A stretch of 64,000 nt of DNA from JAWPMT01 sp965227935 (GCA_965227935.1 CBDDGS010000032.1:6711-70710), one strand, 5' to 3'. Shown: positions 1-9,061, counted from the stretch's first letter. Numbers and translations: made by a program. Notes: a model not told the origin generated them from the sequence alone.

Positions 1-141
1 GATGGCGAATCAGTAAATGATGCCGTTCAGGAATATTTTGACAGCAAGGGGTATAATGTAGCTTCGGAATCCATTAACAGCGAAACCAGCTGGTTTGGTA
101 ACTCCACAGGAATTAAAGAGGACACATTCACAAAAGAGTAA
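1..141 (+). CDS. C-terminal end of a gene cut by the window edge
   Basis: An open frame runs from the first base to a TAA at 139-141 and gives 46 hydrophilic, acidic, Ser/Thr-rich residues ending in DTFTKE. The next gene begins 10 bases later behind a good ribosome site, so this frame is probably the end of a translated gene in the same operon. Its place just before a lytic transglycosylase, together with an F-type transfer operon at the far end of the window, suggests a conjugation gene such as traG, but the fragment is too short to identify. No membrane segment is visible in it. Confidence 0.5.
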   Translation, partial: DGESVNDAVQEYFDSKGYNVASESINSETSWFGNSTGIKEDTFTKE

Positions 142-151
142 GGAGACAGGA

Positions 152-400
152 ATGAAACCGAAGACAAGGAAAGTTCTCAAAGCCGGCCTGGTATTGGTGG
201 TATCACTTGTCACAAGCCCCATCAGGGGTTTTGTGGCCGTGATCGACTTCCTTTCCAGGCATTTGCCGAATAACGGCAACCCTGACCTTCATACTCAGGA
301 CGTGATCGCTCAGTCCCGCAGTAACGGCTGGCACACAGTCGGTGGAGGGGCTCGCGGTGTGAGCCCTACCGCCCTTGCCATGTCAAAAAATCAAAAATAG
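152..400 (+). CDS. small membrane protein, function unknown
   Basis: This gene encodes 82 residues. The ATG at 152 is preceded by AAGGAGACAGG, a strong Shine-Dalgarno match, which decides the start over an in-frame GTG-type start further upstream. Residues 10-30 (AGLVLVVSLVTSPIRGFVAV and following) are hydrophobic and could be one membrane segment or an uncleaved signal. The basic N-terminus (KPKTRK) suggests the N-terminus stays in the cytoplasm. It lies between a probable transfer gene and the transglycosylase, so it is probably part of the conjugation operon. I do not recognise the family. Confidence 0.6.
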   Translation: MKPKTRKVLKAGLVLVVSLVTSPIRGFVAVIDFLSRHLPNNGNPDLHTQDVIAQSRSNGWHTVGGGARGVSPTALAMSKNQK

Positions 401-403
401 GGG

Positions 404-958
404 GTGTCTGTGCGCCCCCTGCCCTTCATTTTCCTATTTTTCCTCCTGACTACTTCCAGCTCATCTTGGGCATTTTGTTTCAACCAAGCTGCTCAGAATT
501 ACAATGTGCCAGAAAAACTCCTGCGCGCCATTGCCGCTCATGAAAGCTCGATGAATCCCAAGGCGGTCAGCAAGAAAAACTCAGATGGCACCTATGACAT
601 TGGACTAATGCAAATCAATAGCTGGTGGATGCCTCAACTCTACAAGTACGGCATTACCCAGAATTCTCTCCTGAACAACCCATGTCTTAACCTTCATGTT
701 GGCGCCTGGATACTTGCAACAAACTTCCACACGCATGGTAAATCTTGGAACTCTGTCGGTGCGTACAACGCAGGATTCAAACCTGAGCGTCAAAATCTGA
801 GAGAAAACTATGTTGGGCTAATCAAGCGGCAACTTGTTAAAATTGAAAATAACAAAAACCAAACCCCAGCAAGGAAGAATCCCCTCCCTCCCCACCTTGC
901 TGCATCGACTACATATGGATTTGGTTCTGTTCAATTTGAAAATTCAGAAACCCGCTAA
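404..958 (+). CDS. conjugation-type lytic transglycosylase (VirB1/F orf169 type)
   Basis: This 184-residue exported protein starts with GTG three bases after the preceding stop. The N-terminus is a signal peptide (PFIFLFFLLTT, cleavage near SSWA). The SLT fold follows: catalytic Glu in AAHESSMNPKAV, then DIGLMQINSWW, the NLHVGAWILA helix and SVGAYNAG. These are the standard motifs of goose-lysozyme-like transglycosylases. In conjugative plasmids such enzymes open the peptidoglycan locally so that the type IV secretion channel can assemble. The tail after about residue 140 is basic and proline-rich with no recognised domain. In F the homologous gene lies next to oriT; here the relaxase operon starts just beyond it on the other strand. 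Confidence 0.9.
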   Translation: MSVRPLPFIFLFFLLTTSSSSWAFCFNQAAQNYNVPEKLLRAIAAHESSMNPKAVSKKNSDGTYDIGLMQINSWWMPQLYKYGITQNSLLNNPCLNLHVGAWILATNFHTHGKSWNSVGAYNAGFKPERQNLRENYVGLIKRQLVKIENNKNQTPARKNPLPPHLAASTTYGFGSVQFENSETR

Positions 959-995
959 CCTAAAAACATTTCTACCAATTTTAAAGCCATAGAAC

Positions 996-1994
996 TCAAT
1001 CGCCCTTACCCCCAGTACGCACCTTCACCAACAGATGAATGCCCGCCTTCACACAGGCCTCATCTTCGCTAAATCCGGCCTTCTGAAACCCTCTTACCAT
1101 GTGAATAAACTGCTCTGGATTCTTATCGGCCAGCTCCTTCTCTGTTTCCGTGAGTCCCTGGTATCCCCTCGGATACCGGGTCTCTCGCCCTGAAAACAAC
1201 ATCTGCTCCTTAGGGTCCACAGGGTCTATAAGTGCCGGCGGCTCAACACATTCGTAGTACCTGGTATCAAACAATTCGTGGCGTCGATCTTTGATCCCAC
1301 CGGCCGGCATTGTCTGCCAATCTCCCTGTTTCTCGGTGCGGCGCGCCTTTTCTGCAAGTATGTCTGGGTGATTATCGAGCGGGTGAGCAATCCACCGGGA
1401 CGTAAAGTAAGGAGTTACACCAAATAACATCTTCTCTCCAGCTTTTGTGAACAGGTCGCGGGCCTGGCCGATAATATTCCGGCCGTCTCGCATTTCGTGG
1501 TCGATTGCCTTCTGAATTGGCTCCAGATTGATTTCCAGAAAACCGGATTTGTCCCTGTTTTCTGGTAACACCGGAGATTCCCTGCCTGGGTAAGATAGGT
1601 ATATGTGCAACTGGAAATCACCGATAGATCCGGATAAATCGAAATTGCTGATACCATCACTCCAGCGGATATCCGTCAGTACCGTACTGCCCCGGTATTC
1701 TTTCCCAAAGTAAATTACCGGAGGTGTGGTTATGTCCGGCAATTCGCCGGCCCGGGCAGCGTCGGCAATAAATTGCCGACAGCTCACCAGGAATGAAATC
1801 TCACACTCTTCCGCAGGGCCATTATCCGGTGATGCGTCGTGAGAAAAATGCCACTGATTCACCGGACCTTTTTTGGCCATCACTGCTTGTCCGCAAGAAG
1901 GACAGGTACAGCGGCAAGCCTTACCGGAAGGCACTGCACTGACTTCTACAACTCGACCGTGTGTTTGGGAAAAGGCGAAAGGGATTTTTATCAT
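996..1994 (-). CDS. CoiA-like zinc-ribbon protein (putative nuclease family)
   Basis: The product has 332 residues. Residues 27-36 carry a Cys cluster (CRCTCPSCG) followed by WHFSHDAS. This matches the N-terminal zinc ribbon and HFxH signature of the competence protein CoiA family, whose members carry a restriction-endonuclease-like domain. The middle has acidic positions (EINLEPIQKAIDHEMRDG) that could belong to it, but I cannot place the catalytic residues with certainty. It lies 22 bases downstream of the relaxase gene and is probably co-transcribed with it. CoiA-like genes recur on conjugative plasmids, but their role there is not established. The last 60 residues are helical and charged. 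Confidence 0.6.
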   Translation of the reverse strand: MIKIPFAFSQTHGRVVEVSAVPSGKACRCTCPSCGQAVMAKKGPVNQWHFSHDASPDNGPAEECEISFLVSCRQFIADAARAGELPDITTPPVIYFGKEYRGSTVLTDIRWSDGISNFDLSGSIGDFQLHIYLSYPGRESPVLPENRDKSGFLEINLEPIQKAIDHEMRDGRNIIGQARDLFTKAGEKMLFGVTPYFTSRWIAHPLDNHPDILAEKARRTEKQGDWQTMPAGGIKDRRHELFDTRYYECVEPPALIDPVDPKEQMLFSGRETRYPRGYQGLTETEKELADKNPEQFIHMVRGFQKAGFSEDEACVKAGIHLLVKVRTGGKGD

Positions 1995-2015
1995 GAGGCT
2001 TTATACTTCCACGAA

Positions 2016-4952
2016 CTAAAGGTCAATTTCCAGATGCTTGGAAATCTGATGTTTAGCCTCTGAAATCGCTTTCCCGGCTGCCTTTCCAGCCTTCTGTGCG
2101 GCAATGGCCACTGCAGAGGGCTTGATTGCACCCTCCTTATCTAAGTCATCGTAATGCTTCGACTTACCCAGGTGCTCAACACTGCTGGTCTTGTTGCCGG
2201 TTCTCTCTTTAATCCCCTTCACCAGATCCTTTTTGCTATCGGTGTAAACCTTCGCCTCATGTCTGGCGCGGCTGATCCCAACGTAAAATGACTTCTGGTT
2301 GATCAGATTTCTACGCCAGCTTTCGGCCATTACCATTACTCGATCGTGAGTCTGGCCCTGAGCTGCAAACATTGTTGATGCATAGTTATGATCAAATGTT
2401 CTTTCCTTGCTCGCATCGAATTGCTTCTCACGGCCGTCTTCCATTTTCATGGTAATGAGCGAGCCTTTAATCTCCTTGACTGTTCCTCGATCCCCGTTCT
2501 TTAAATCCAACTCTTTATTGGTCTGACGCCAAACAAGCTTATCCCCTTTTGCCACCTTGATTTCGTGTTCCTTGAACAGGGCCACACCATGCTTTGATTT
2601 GCCCGCAACCTTGGATGGATCCCAAAGAACATTGTCCGGGCTCTCCTTTGCTGTTTCTCCCTCCATTGCTTTCAATGAGAGCTTCCCGGTTTCCTTATCG
2701 ACCCCCACAACGCGATATTTATCACCATTGCTGACAGACAAGGATTTGTAGTTTCGAGCAAATGCCACAATGGTTCCTGCAGTGTAGGTCCTGGCATCTG
2801 CCTTTTCTGTCCTTGTTTCCCCAGCTGGCAATAAGACTTTCGCAGTTGCCTGGTCTTCACCCAGCTCCCCTTCTTTCTGCAACGCCTCCCTCACTGCTTT
2901 ATTGAAAGCAGATTTTCCTGCCACGTCTGGAATAACCACCAACGTGTTTTCCCTGCTTTCTTTATCCAAGGCCATGTAGTCGGCTTTCATTTGGTCTGTA
3001 CGTTTATCGTTGCTCCTCTCCTCGATCACATTCTGACCGAGCTTTTCCACAGCCTCTGCCGGCTTCATACCGATTGCCGCTTCAACAGCCTGCTTGAGGT
3101 CCGCATTCTTCTGCCTTTGGATTTCGGACATGGTAGCTGTTTTCATGTCGTTATCCTGCAGCAAGCCAAAAGGCTTGCCCCATTCAACAGATCCAAGCTG
3201 CTGAGTATCCCCAAGCATGACAACCCGGGCGCCTGTCCGCCTGGCTGCTGTCAACAGGTCTGCAGCATCAGAGGCGTTCATCAAACTGGCCTCGTCCACT
3301 ACCCACATCTCTTTATCCGCGCGGTCTAATTCGCCTTTCCTATTCTTTTCTTCTGCCTGGTAAAGGAAGGAAGCCAGTGTTTGGCTTTTAATGTTCGTCT
3401 CTTTCTGCAGAACTTCCGCTGCAGCACCTGTAGGCGAAAGCCCTCGGATAGTGATTCCCTTCTTGTCAGCAATCTCTTTCTGAGCTTTCAGCATGTAGGT
3501 TTTACCGGTACCGGCTGCGCCCTGCACGCCCACCACCTGGTTCTCAGTTCGAGACATCAACATAACGGCTTCTGCCTGGCCACGGTTAAGCCCCTTGTCG
3601 GCGACAACCTCTGAAACCAGCTTCATGCCCGCCATGCGGCGCATTTCGCCTCTTCCTTGCTCCTCAAGTCTCAGAATGTAGGTTTCCTTTCTCTGGGCTT
3701 CGGGCGTTGTCAGAAGGCGGTCAAATTTGGATTTGTGGCGACTTTCTGCAATCTCCCCCTCTTTAAGCAGTTCCTGGATTGCCGGCTTGATCTCTTTAGG
3801 CGAATACTTCCCCAGTCCAAGCTGCATGACCTTCCTGCTTACATCAGATTCCTTGAAAACCGCTTCACGATCCGAAAGGATCTTGTAAGCAAGCCGAACA
3901 TCCCCTATAGCCGCCTCCCTCGTCGATGTATCCACTGCCTCCCTCGGTTTAGCCGGTGACACCTTTGGGTTGTCATTCTGCTGTTGCGGCGCCTCTGGAA
4001 TGGGTTTGGGCGCGGGTTCTGGTGCCGGGGCCTTCCCGGGGCCCAGCTGCTGGGTTTCCTGGTTGGATTTGGCATCGTCAATGACCTTGTTGATGTCATA
4101 TCCGGCCTCTTCGATTTTCTGCTCCCAGGAGCGAACGATATCCTTCTCATTCCCGCTTCTCTTGGCATCACGGGTGCTGACAGCCACTTTTTCCATGCTC
4201 TTCGCATCTGTGACACCCTGGTCCCCTGCAGCGGTCACTATGCTTGCACGGCGCTGCGAAAATGCCTCCATGACCTCCTTGGGAACGCCGGCAATTTCAA
4301 ACGTCCCTTTCCCATGATCAACTTCGACCTGGTACCCAAGAGAAGAGACTTTTTCAGCTAGGGCGCTACGGTAATATTGGCCGATTTCCATTTTGTGCTC
4401 ATAGATCGGCTTGGACTCAAGCGAACGCCACTTACCATCCTCTCGTTTGGTCAGGTTCATCACTACGTTGTGGGTGTGAAGCTGAGGATCCAGCGCCCGG
4501 CTGGTTGTATGTGTGAACGAGGCAACCGTCAGATTGGCGGTCTTTTCAATCCTGGCATTACCTCCGGTGTAGTTTCTGGTTGCCGAGTACTCTTCTTCCA
4601 CCATGGCCATCGCTTCCTTTACCGCCTCATGGTGGGCATCGATCAGACGTTTATCGCCACCGGCCAGGGCAACAATGCTCACTGACTTTGGTGCTGAGAG
4701 GGTTAAGTCCCAACCAGGCCGATGCTCTTTACCATTTGCGCCGGCACGGCCTACCTGTTCTCCATTGACCTGCCCATCGAGCAATTCCTTGAATTGCTTC
4801 AGGTCTACAGGCCCCTGCAAACCTAGATCTACAGCTCCTTTCCCCCTCCACTCTGATTTCAGCGTACCTTCGTCATCTTTTGCGTAATAATCGGCCTGTT
4901 GATAGTAAGAGGCCGCCTGGTTAGAGCTTTTCAATCCCTGAATACTCAGCAT
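2016..4952 (-). CDS. traI: MobF-family conjugative relaxase/helicase (TraI/TrwC type)
   Basis: This 978-residue protein cuts the transferred strand at oriT and unwinds the plasmid. The N-terminal relaxase domain shows tyrosine pairs at 16-17 and 22-23 (YYQQADYY) and the three-histidine metal site in DPQLHTHNVVMN near residue 155. A linker rich in Pro and Gln (about 320-350) leads to a RecD-like helicase: Walker A GAAGTGKT near 480, motif II WVVDEASLM, and C-terminal motifs YASTMFAAQGQTHDRV and YVGISRARHE. The length is close to TrwC of R388 (966) and much shorter than F TraI (1756). ATG 4952 follows AGGAAATACC and lies 8 bases after the traD stop, so the two genes are co-transcribed. Confidence 0.95.
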   Translation of the reverse strand: MLSIQGLKSSNQAASYYQQADYYAKDDEGTLKSEWRGKGAVDLGLQGPVDLKQFKELLDGQVNGEQVGRAGANGKEHRPGWDLTLSAPKSVSIVALAGGDKRLIDAHHEAVKEAMAMVEEEYSATRNYTGGNARIEKTANLTVASFTHTTSRALDPQLHTHNVVMNLTKREDGKWRSLESKPIYEHKMEIGQYYRSALAEKVSSLGYQVEVDHGKGTFEIAGVPKEVMEAFSQRRASIVTAAGDQGVTDAKSMEKVAVSTRDAKRSGNEKDIVRSWEQKIEEAGYDINKVIDDAKSNQETQQLGPGKAPAPEPAPKPIPEAPQQQNDNPKVSPAKPREAVDTSTREAAIGDVRLAYKILSDREAVFKESDVSRKVMQLGLGKYSPKEIKPAIQELLKEGEIAESRHKSKFDRLLTTPEAQRKETYILRLEEQGRGEMRRMAGMKLVSEVVADKGLNRGQAEAVMLMSRTENQVVGVQGAAGTGKTYMLKAQKEIADKKGITIRGLSPTGAAAEVLQKETNIKSQTLASFLYQAEEKNRKGELDRADKEMWVVDEASLMNASDAADLLTAARRTGARVVMLGDTQQLGSVEWGKPFGLLQDNDMKTATMSEIQRQKNADLKQAVEAAIGMKPAEAVEKLGQNVIEERSNDKRTDQMKADYMALDKESRENTLVVIPDVAGKSAFNKAVREALQKEGELGEDQATAKVLLPAGETRTEKADARTYTAGTIVAFARNYKSLSVSNGDKYRVVGVDKETGKLSLKAMEGETAKESPDNVLWDPSKVAGKSKHGVALFKEHEIKVAKGDKLVWRQTNKELDLKNGDRGTVKEIKGSLITMKMEDGREKQFDASKERTFDHNYASTMFAAQGQTHDRVMVMAESWRRNLINQKSFYVGISRARHEAKVYTDSKKDLVKGIKERTGNKTSSVEHLGKSKHYDDLDKEGAIKPSAVAIAAQKAGKAAGKAISEAKHQISKHLEIDL

Positions 4953-4960
4953 GGTATTTC

Positions 4961-6898
4961 CTATAATTCGATATCAATTCCACTAGGGCGAGGACGAGGC
5001 TTTTCATCGCCTTTTACCCCTTCATTTGCCCCCCACTCCCTTTCCTGGTCTTCCATGAAAAGGTCTGGCACAAAGCGCGAGCTGTCCGATTGATCTTGGG
5101 GTTTATCCTCACTATCTACCGGCACTGGATCATCCCTCAAGCTGGACTTTTTCAGCTCCTCAATAGGCTTTAATTCAAACGGTTCAGCAACCACTGGAAG
5201 CCGACAAACCTCAACCTTTATTTTCGCAACCGGCAAGCCCCTACCTAAGCGGATAAATCCTTCCCTATCTGGCAGATTCATGATTTCCGTTTTGCTCACT
5301 AAACGACGGCTCTGCCGGTCACTGTTAATACTTACCCCATCACGTATTTGTGACACGCCGTAAGACGTGCCTTCTTTCGTTTCGTAGTTTTCACTTTCCA
5401 GCAGGTTTTTACTGGCAAACTCCGCCCCTTTTTCACCTGGCATCCTGTAGGTAATAAAGGTCGCGCAAAGGTCCATCAACGTATCTGCATCGTGTTGACC
5501 ATAGACTGAAACGAGCTGCGAATAGGACTGATACCCAAGAGCAGCGAACCCGCCATATTTCCTTGCCTGGCTGAGAAAATCCATCAATGCCGGCAGTCTC
5601 TGCAGTGCCGGCAGTTCATCCAGGAACAGACCGATTCTTCGGTTCCTATCAGGCCTCAGTGACAGAATATTAGTGCTGATAACGTGAACAATTGTGCTGA
5701 TTAACGGCCGCATGACGGCCATTTGGCGGTTCGTACTCGTAATGAATACCCAACGGTCATCATCGCTATTTATGAACTCAGAAAGGGAAAAAGGCTCACC
5801 TTCATCCTGCATATAACGCAGAGACCTGGCCGATGCTGCAGCAACCCCCCTGACTGAAGCAGTCATTCTTCCGCCTTCCTCGTTGATCACACTCGCCGCG
5901 TCGGTCCCCTTTACAATTTCAATAATTTCACTGGTAGTGACCGACATCAATTTGTCGGCCAAAGCGGTAGGCCGATGGTCCCCTTCCTCCCCCATCTTTT
6001 GCATAACAGATGCCAAAACCAGTCTTGCGGCCTTGCTGAAAAAGTCACCTTTTTTCCCGGCCTCCTCCTCAATGAAGCCTTCTGCTATTGAGGCATAGTC
6101 ATAGTCATACTGACAGTCAAGCCACATATCCCACTTGACCGATCTGGCGTCAAAAGGGTTGATAATCACATCCTTTCCTGGGCGATAAAAACGCTCCACA
6201 TAATCACCAACGCCATCACAGATCACCGCCCTTTTTCCAGCCTTCCTCATCCCATCCAGCATTTCCAAAATGGTTTGTGACTTCCCTGAACCAACCCCGC
6301 CAGATATCAAAAAACTGGTTAGCTCCATCCGGTCAGGGATAGGAATTTTCCCGATGGTTATGGGTGACATTTTCTTGTTGGTTTCACGCTTGGCAAACTC
6401 TTTGACCTGTTCGGTCAGTTCGTCCGACTCCACCAACATGCCGCCCCGGATGAACCTGTCGTCAGCCTGACTACGACCAATTTTTAACAGCCACCGGAGG
6501 ATTATGACGGTGAAAATTAAGCAGAAAGCGAGGCTGATTCCCACGGCAATACCAAGGTCATAGAGAACGGCGTCGCGGATCTGCAGGATGGCAGGATGGG
6601 TAGTCATCCACCCAACGGTGACCATTCGTTTAATCCCGTCCGGGGCAACAAATGGCCATGGCTTTGAAGGTTCGTTATAGGCAAGCAGGTTCAATTCACA
6701 GAGCACGTAATCCTGGAAAACGTTGAGCTCATCTATGGTTGTAAGGTACCAAAAAATACAGCCTGCAATGATCACAAAGCAGGCTGTCCACCAACCAAAA
6801 AACTCCCAGATAACCTGGGCAATCATGCGAATAAAATGGAAGGTTGTTTGGCCGCCTCGGGTAAAATCCCCAAGGCGTGAATCACGAAGCGGGTTCAT
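4961..6898 (-). CDS. traD: type IV coupling protein (TraD/TrwB family)
   Basis: The 645-residue hexameric inner-membrane ATPase links the relaxosome to the secretion channel. Two membrane segments lie near residues 25-55 and 115-140. The ATPase domain follows, with Walker A GGVGSGKS near 200 and Walker B IGLFLDELPAL near 423. The C-terminal 80 residues are acidic and end in a short tail (GIDIEL), as expected of a region contacting the relaxase or accessory protein. The ATG overlaps the end of the upstream ribbon-helix-helix gene by 17 bases (GATGAACCC shared), indicating translational coupling. The order accessory protein - coupling protein - relaxase equals trwA-trwB-trwC of R388, although the channel here is F-type. 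Confidence 0.93.
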   Translation of the reverse strand: MNPLRDSRLGDFTRGGQTTFHFIRMIAQVIWEFFGWWTACFVIIAGCIFWYLTTIDELNVFQDYVLCELNLLAYNEPSKPWPFVAPDGIKRMVTVGWMTTHPAILQIRDAVLYDLGIAVGISLAFCLIFTVIILRWLLKIGRSQADDRFIRGGMLVESDELTEQVKEFAKRETNKKMSPITIGKIPIPDRMELTSFLISGGVGSGKSQTILEMLDGMRKAGKRAVICDGVGDYVERFYRPGKDVIINPFDARSVKWDMWLDCQYDYDYASIAEGFIEEEAGKKGDFFSKAARLVLASVMQKMGEEGDHRPTALADKLMSVTTSEIIEIVKGTDAASVINEEGGRMTASVRGVAAASARSLRYMQDEGEPFSLSEFINSDDDRWVFITSTNRQMAVMRPLISTIVHVISTNILSLRPDRNRRIGLFLDELPALQRLPALMDFLSQARKYGGFAALGYQSYSQLVSVYGQHDADTLMDLCATFITYRMPGEKGAEFASKNLLESENYETKEGTSYGVSQIRDGVSINSDRQSRRLVSKTEIMNLPDREGFIRLGRGLPVAKIKVEVCRLPVVAEPFELKPIEELKKSSLRDDPVPVDSEDKPQDQSDSSRFVPDLFMEDQEREWGANEGVKGDEKPRPRPSGIDIEL

Positions 6899-7184
6899 CC
6901 TTTTCCCCTTTTGGTATGTAACGGTCCCTCAGTTCAGCATACGCCTGCTGCGCTCTCTCTGCGTGCTCAGGCCCTTTCAAATTGACCTCGTAACTGGTGA
7001 TTGCAAGAACATTCAGGACAGCCCTGAACATCCTATCCTGAATCACCTGGCTCTCCATGGGCGGCGAGAGCCCCTTCTCTATCAGCTCCACAATGGCCGC
7101 TGATTTCGACAAGCCACGCTGCCGCTGGTACTCCAGGATCTTCCTTTCCAGGGCATCTGAGCACCTGGCGCCTATTTGTCCCAT
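6882..7184 (-). CDS. ribbon-helix-helix relaxosome accessory protein (TrwA-like)
   Basis: This 100-residue protein sits first in the relaxase operon next to the probable oriT. Its start (QIGARCSDALERKILEYQRQ) fits a beta strand plus helix, and GLSKSAAIVELIEKGL is a typical second helix of the MetJ/Arc fold. The C-terminal half is a charged helix likely used for tetramerisation or contact with the coupling protein. A strong ribosome site (AAGGAGGATAT) precedes ATG 7184. By analogy with TrwA it should bind repeats near oriT, stimulate nicking and repress its own promoter; the GTTAAC inverted repeats 35-150 bases upstream are the obvious candidate sites. The identity is inferred from fold and position. 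Confidence 0.75.
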   Translation of the reverse strand: MGQIGARCSDALERKILEYQRQRGLSKSAAIVELIEKGLSPPMESQVIQDRMFRAVLNVLAITSYEVNLKGPEHAERAQQAYAELRDRYIPKGEKDEPAS

Positions 7185-7206
7185 ATATCCTCCTTCTTCT
7201 TCTGAC

Positions 7207-7235
7207 CTTATACAGGTGTTAACGCTCTATTCCAA
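7207..7235 (-). promoter_or_regulatory. promoter of the relaxase operon
   Basis: On the minus strand TTGGAA (7235-7230) and TATAAG (7212-7207) are 17 bases apart and lie just upstream of the accessory-protein gene. The spacer ends in TTAACACCTG immediately before the -10 box. The same TTAACACCT element occupies the same position in three other promoters of this plasmid, so it is probably an operator. Confidence 0.6.
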
Positions 7236-7258
7236 TAATAAAGGCCTTTATGGGATCA

Positions 7259-7289
7259 CTGTTAACAGCTATGAAATAGCTGTTAACAG
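7259..7289. repeat. 14-bp inverted repeat with GTTAAC cores
   Basis: The arms CTGTTAACAGCTAT (7259-7272) and ATAGCTGTTAACAG (7276-7289) are perfect complements separated by GAA. Each arm itself contains the palindrome CTGTTAACAG. It is a likely binding site for the ribbon-helix-helix protein or part of oriT. Confidence 0.7.
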
Positions 7290-7319
7290 CTAGAGCCCTT
7301 GTTTTTTAAGGGCTCTAGC
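7289..7319. terminator. 12-bp stem hairpin, possible terminator or oriT hairpin
   Basis: GCTAGAGCCCTT (7289-7300) pairs with AAGGGCTCTAGC (7308-7319) around a loop containing six T. On neither strand does a clear T-run follow the stem, so a structural role in oriT is as likely as termination. Confidence 0.45.
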
Positions 7320-7449
7320 CTAGCTGTGTTAACAGCGTCGGGTGTGACAACTTCACCGACCCGCAGGGCAGGCAACCAGCCCTGCCCTCGTCTCTGCCTT
7401 TGGTTCTCATGGTCCAGGTCTTTAACAGGGAGGCTTGTCTTTGTCTGTA

Positions 7450-7656
7450 CCATGGTGCCATGTTAATTCGACTTGTCGAATTGGCTTGGCACCATGGGAC
7501 ACGCCATACATTCCAGACCGGGGTTTCTCTCAATTCGACATGTCGAATTGAACGCGACATAAATAGCCGTGCCCTACCCCCTTTGCCGAATTCGACATGT
7601 CGAATTGAGAGAAAGCGGGCGGCAGGCTACAGAGTCCTTGAGTTCGACATGTCGAA
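7450..7656. promoter_or_regulatory. operator cluster: four TTCGACATGTCGAA palindromes
   Basis: Four copies occur: 7467-7480 (core ACTTGT), 7534-7547, 7591-7604 and 7643-7656. Most extend to AATTCGACATGTCGAATT. The first is nested in a larger inverted repeat with arms CCATGGTGCCA (7450-7460) and TGGCACCATGG (7487-7497). Single copies occur elsewhere near the partition and primase genes. The spacing and perfection indicate a dimeric DNA-binding protein; the TrfB/KorA-like product (32196-32531) and the ParB-like proteins are candidates. Confidence 0.75.
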
Positions 7657-7682
7657 TTAACCTCTGCGTGGGATTGCAGAGG

Positions 7683-7712
7683 ACAAAAAAAAGCCCCTTA
7701 AAAAAGGGGCTT
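7683..7712 (-). terminator. rho-independent terminator downstream of the DUF3560 gene
   Basis: On the minus strand the stem AAGCCCC/GGGGCTT (7691-7712) is followed by eight T (complement of A 7684-7692). It closes the leading-region transcript before the operator cluster. Confidence 0.8.
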
Positions 7713-7733
7713 AATCAGAGGAGTGAGCGGAGC

Positions 7734-8585
7734 CTAGTAAATGCTCTCTAGTTGTTGTAAATCGTCGATTAGTTTCTTTACGCCTCGCGTAGCGTTGAGT
7801 GTTGCTTTACGAACCCAAACGCTCCCACGACTCCGGCTGAAGTTGTACCCATGGCATCGGCCTACCAAACGGCGGGCCTCAACCCCTGGCTTGCCGTCTT
7901 TGAAGTTCACAACGATACGCCCCTCATCTGTGTACACCTCGAACTCGTCACAATCAAACTCCGGCGCATCCATACTATATAGCGATTCCAATTCCTCAAT
8001 TCGCTGCTTGATTCTACGTATCTCTGCATTGTTTTTTGCAGTTGGTAAGAAGCAAACAACCTTCCCCCCCAGTCCCCAGACTTCAACAGCCCTTCCAGGT
8101 CGGCGGAGGTCAAACCCCAGACCCTTAAATGCTTCTACATCTTTTTTTTTGCTTGCCGCGTTCGCGCTTTCATCATTTCTTGTGTCTTCTCCCGCTCCTG
8201 AAGCTTTTCCTTGAGCTTCTTCAATGCTGCAGGATCATCAGTGGCTATTCCACCACTTCCGACAGTGTGCGCTTTCATCTTCAATCGGTCAGCCTTCCGG
8301 CTTTCATCAATAGATTTGTGCATTGCCTGGTGGCTTTTCTCGACTGTGGCGCGGTGTCGCTTTTTGGAGTGGTGCGCCGACTAGAATCGGCTGGCCTAGC
8401 GGGATCATCTCAACAAGGTCTTGGCTCCGCTTGTAATAGCCATCTGCTCGCGCTTCCGCCTTCGCTGCCCTTTCAGAATACCTCTCCGCTTTAGACTCCT
8501 GGGCCTGATCATAGTCAACCCTTGTAAAAGCACACTCTGGATTTCTTTTCCTTCGGTCGTGCGCCTTTACCTCTTGCTCTTGCAC
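7734..8585 (-). pseudogene. DUF3560-family gene with two frameshifts
   Basis: Three overlapping frames together encode one DUF3560-like protein. Frame 1 (from a GTG at 8585) has the charged start and VEMIPLGQPILVG. The expected next residues HHSKKRHR appear only after shifting frame at about 8371-8381. This second frame runs through MHKSIDESRKADRLKMKAHT to the run of nine A (minus strand, 8142-8150), where ARTRQAKKK ends in a stop. Adding one A there restores DVEAFKGLGFDLRRPG and the rest to 7734. DUF3560 genes are common next to ArdC-like genes on plasmids; the function is unknown. Either the gene is decayed, the read has indels, or the A9 run supports slippage. Confidence 0.7.
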
Positions 8586-8587
8586 GT

Positions 8588-9061
8588 CTACTGCTTGCCC
8601 TGTTTCTTCGTCCTCTCGTTCCCGCTTGGGCTCCCCATCCGGCCCATGGGTTCAACCTGGCTAACGTGAAACAAACAGCACATTGGCCAAAGTTTGTATT
8701 TCTTGGCTTCCTTATCGGCCCCCTCTGTGCCTTCTGATTCCTGCCCCTCTTCCTCCGCCTTCTTCGCTTTCAAAGGCTGCCCCCAGACCCGGAAAGCCTT
8801 TTCTTTAGCTTTGACCTTGTACCCTTCTGCCTTCCAATCTTTGAAGGTTTTAAATTCACCCGCCCCCACGTCTTCCCGGTACATCATCAGCAAAACATCG
8901 TTTATGCTCATGTCCTCCGCTTTTATGGCTGCCTCTACCGTTGGGGCATTAGCTACCATCATCGCCCGCACCTCCTTTGCTTGCTTGCTCATGGCAACCA
9001 GTTTTTTACGTGCGGCTTCTGTTGCTGGGTTCGGTTTCTTTGCGGTGCGTGCTGTAGGCAT
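8588..9061 (-). CDS. ArdC-like/DUF1738-related small protein
   Basis: The product has 157 residues, and its last codon lies two bases before the DUF3560 start, so the two are coupled. After a basic, Ala-rich N-terminus comes a segment of the ArdC N-terminal type: FKDWKAEGYKVKAKEKAFRV followed by WGQPL, the pattern seen before the metallopeptidase part of ArdC anti-restriction proteins. The catalytic HExxH half is absent, so this is at most a single-stranded-DNA-binding-like domain. The Glu-rich stretch (AEEEGQESEGTEGADKEAKK) separates it from a Cys-containing tail (PMCCLFHVS). Position in the presumed leading region fits an early role in the recipient, but this is inference. Confidence 0.6.
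   Translation of the reverse strand: MPTARTAKKPNPATEAARKKLVAMSKQAKEVRAMMVANAPTVEAAIKAEDMSINDVLLMMYREDVGAGEFKTFKDWKAEGYKVKAKEKAFRVWGQPLKAKKAEEEGQESEGTEGADKEAKKYKLWPMCCLFHVSQVEPMGRMGSPSGNERTKKQGKQ

Larger units (their letters stand above)
7185..7462. other. probable oriT region (gene-free, repeat-rich)
   Basis: This gene-free stretch lies directly upstream of the TrwA-like, TraD and TraI genes, the position of oriT in R388-like plasmids. It contains four GTTAAC-centred elements (7218, 7262, 7282 and 7328), a 14-base inverted repeat (7259-7272 with 7276-7289) and a 12-base hairpin (7289-7319). I cannot identify the nic dinucleotide from sequence alone; neither the R388 nor the F nic sequence is plainly present. 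Confidence 0.5.

Noticed and set aside
7467..7656. CRISPR array
   Set aside because: Only four short palindromes with unequal spacing of about 50-70 bases, no direct-repeat array and no cas genes.
7315..7660. Small open frames in the operator cluster
   Set aside because: They are created by the repeated palindrome (reading SIRHVEL or TCRIER in each copy) and have no coding signals.
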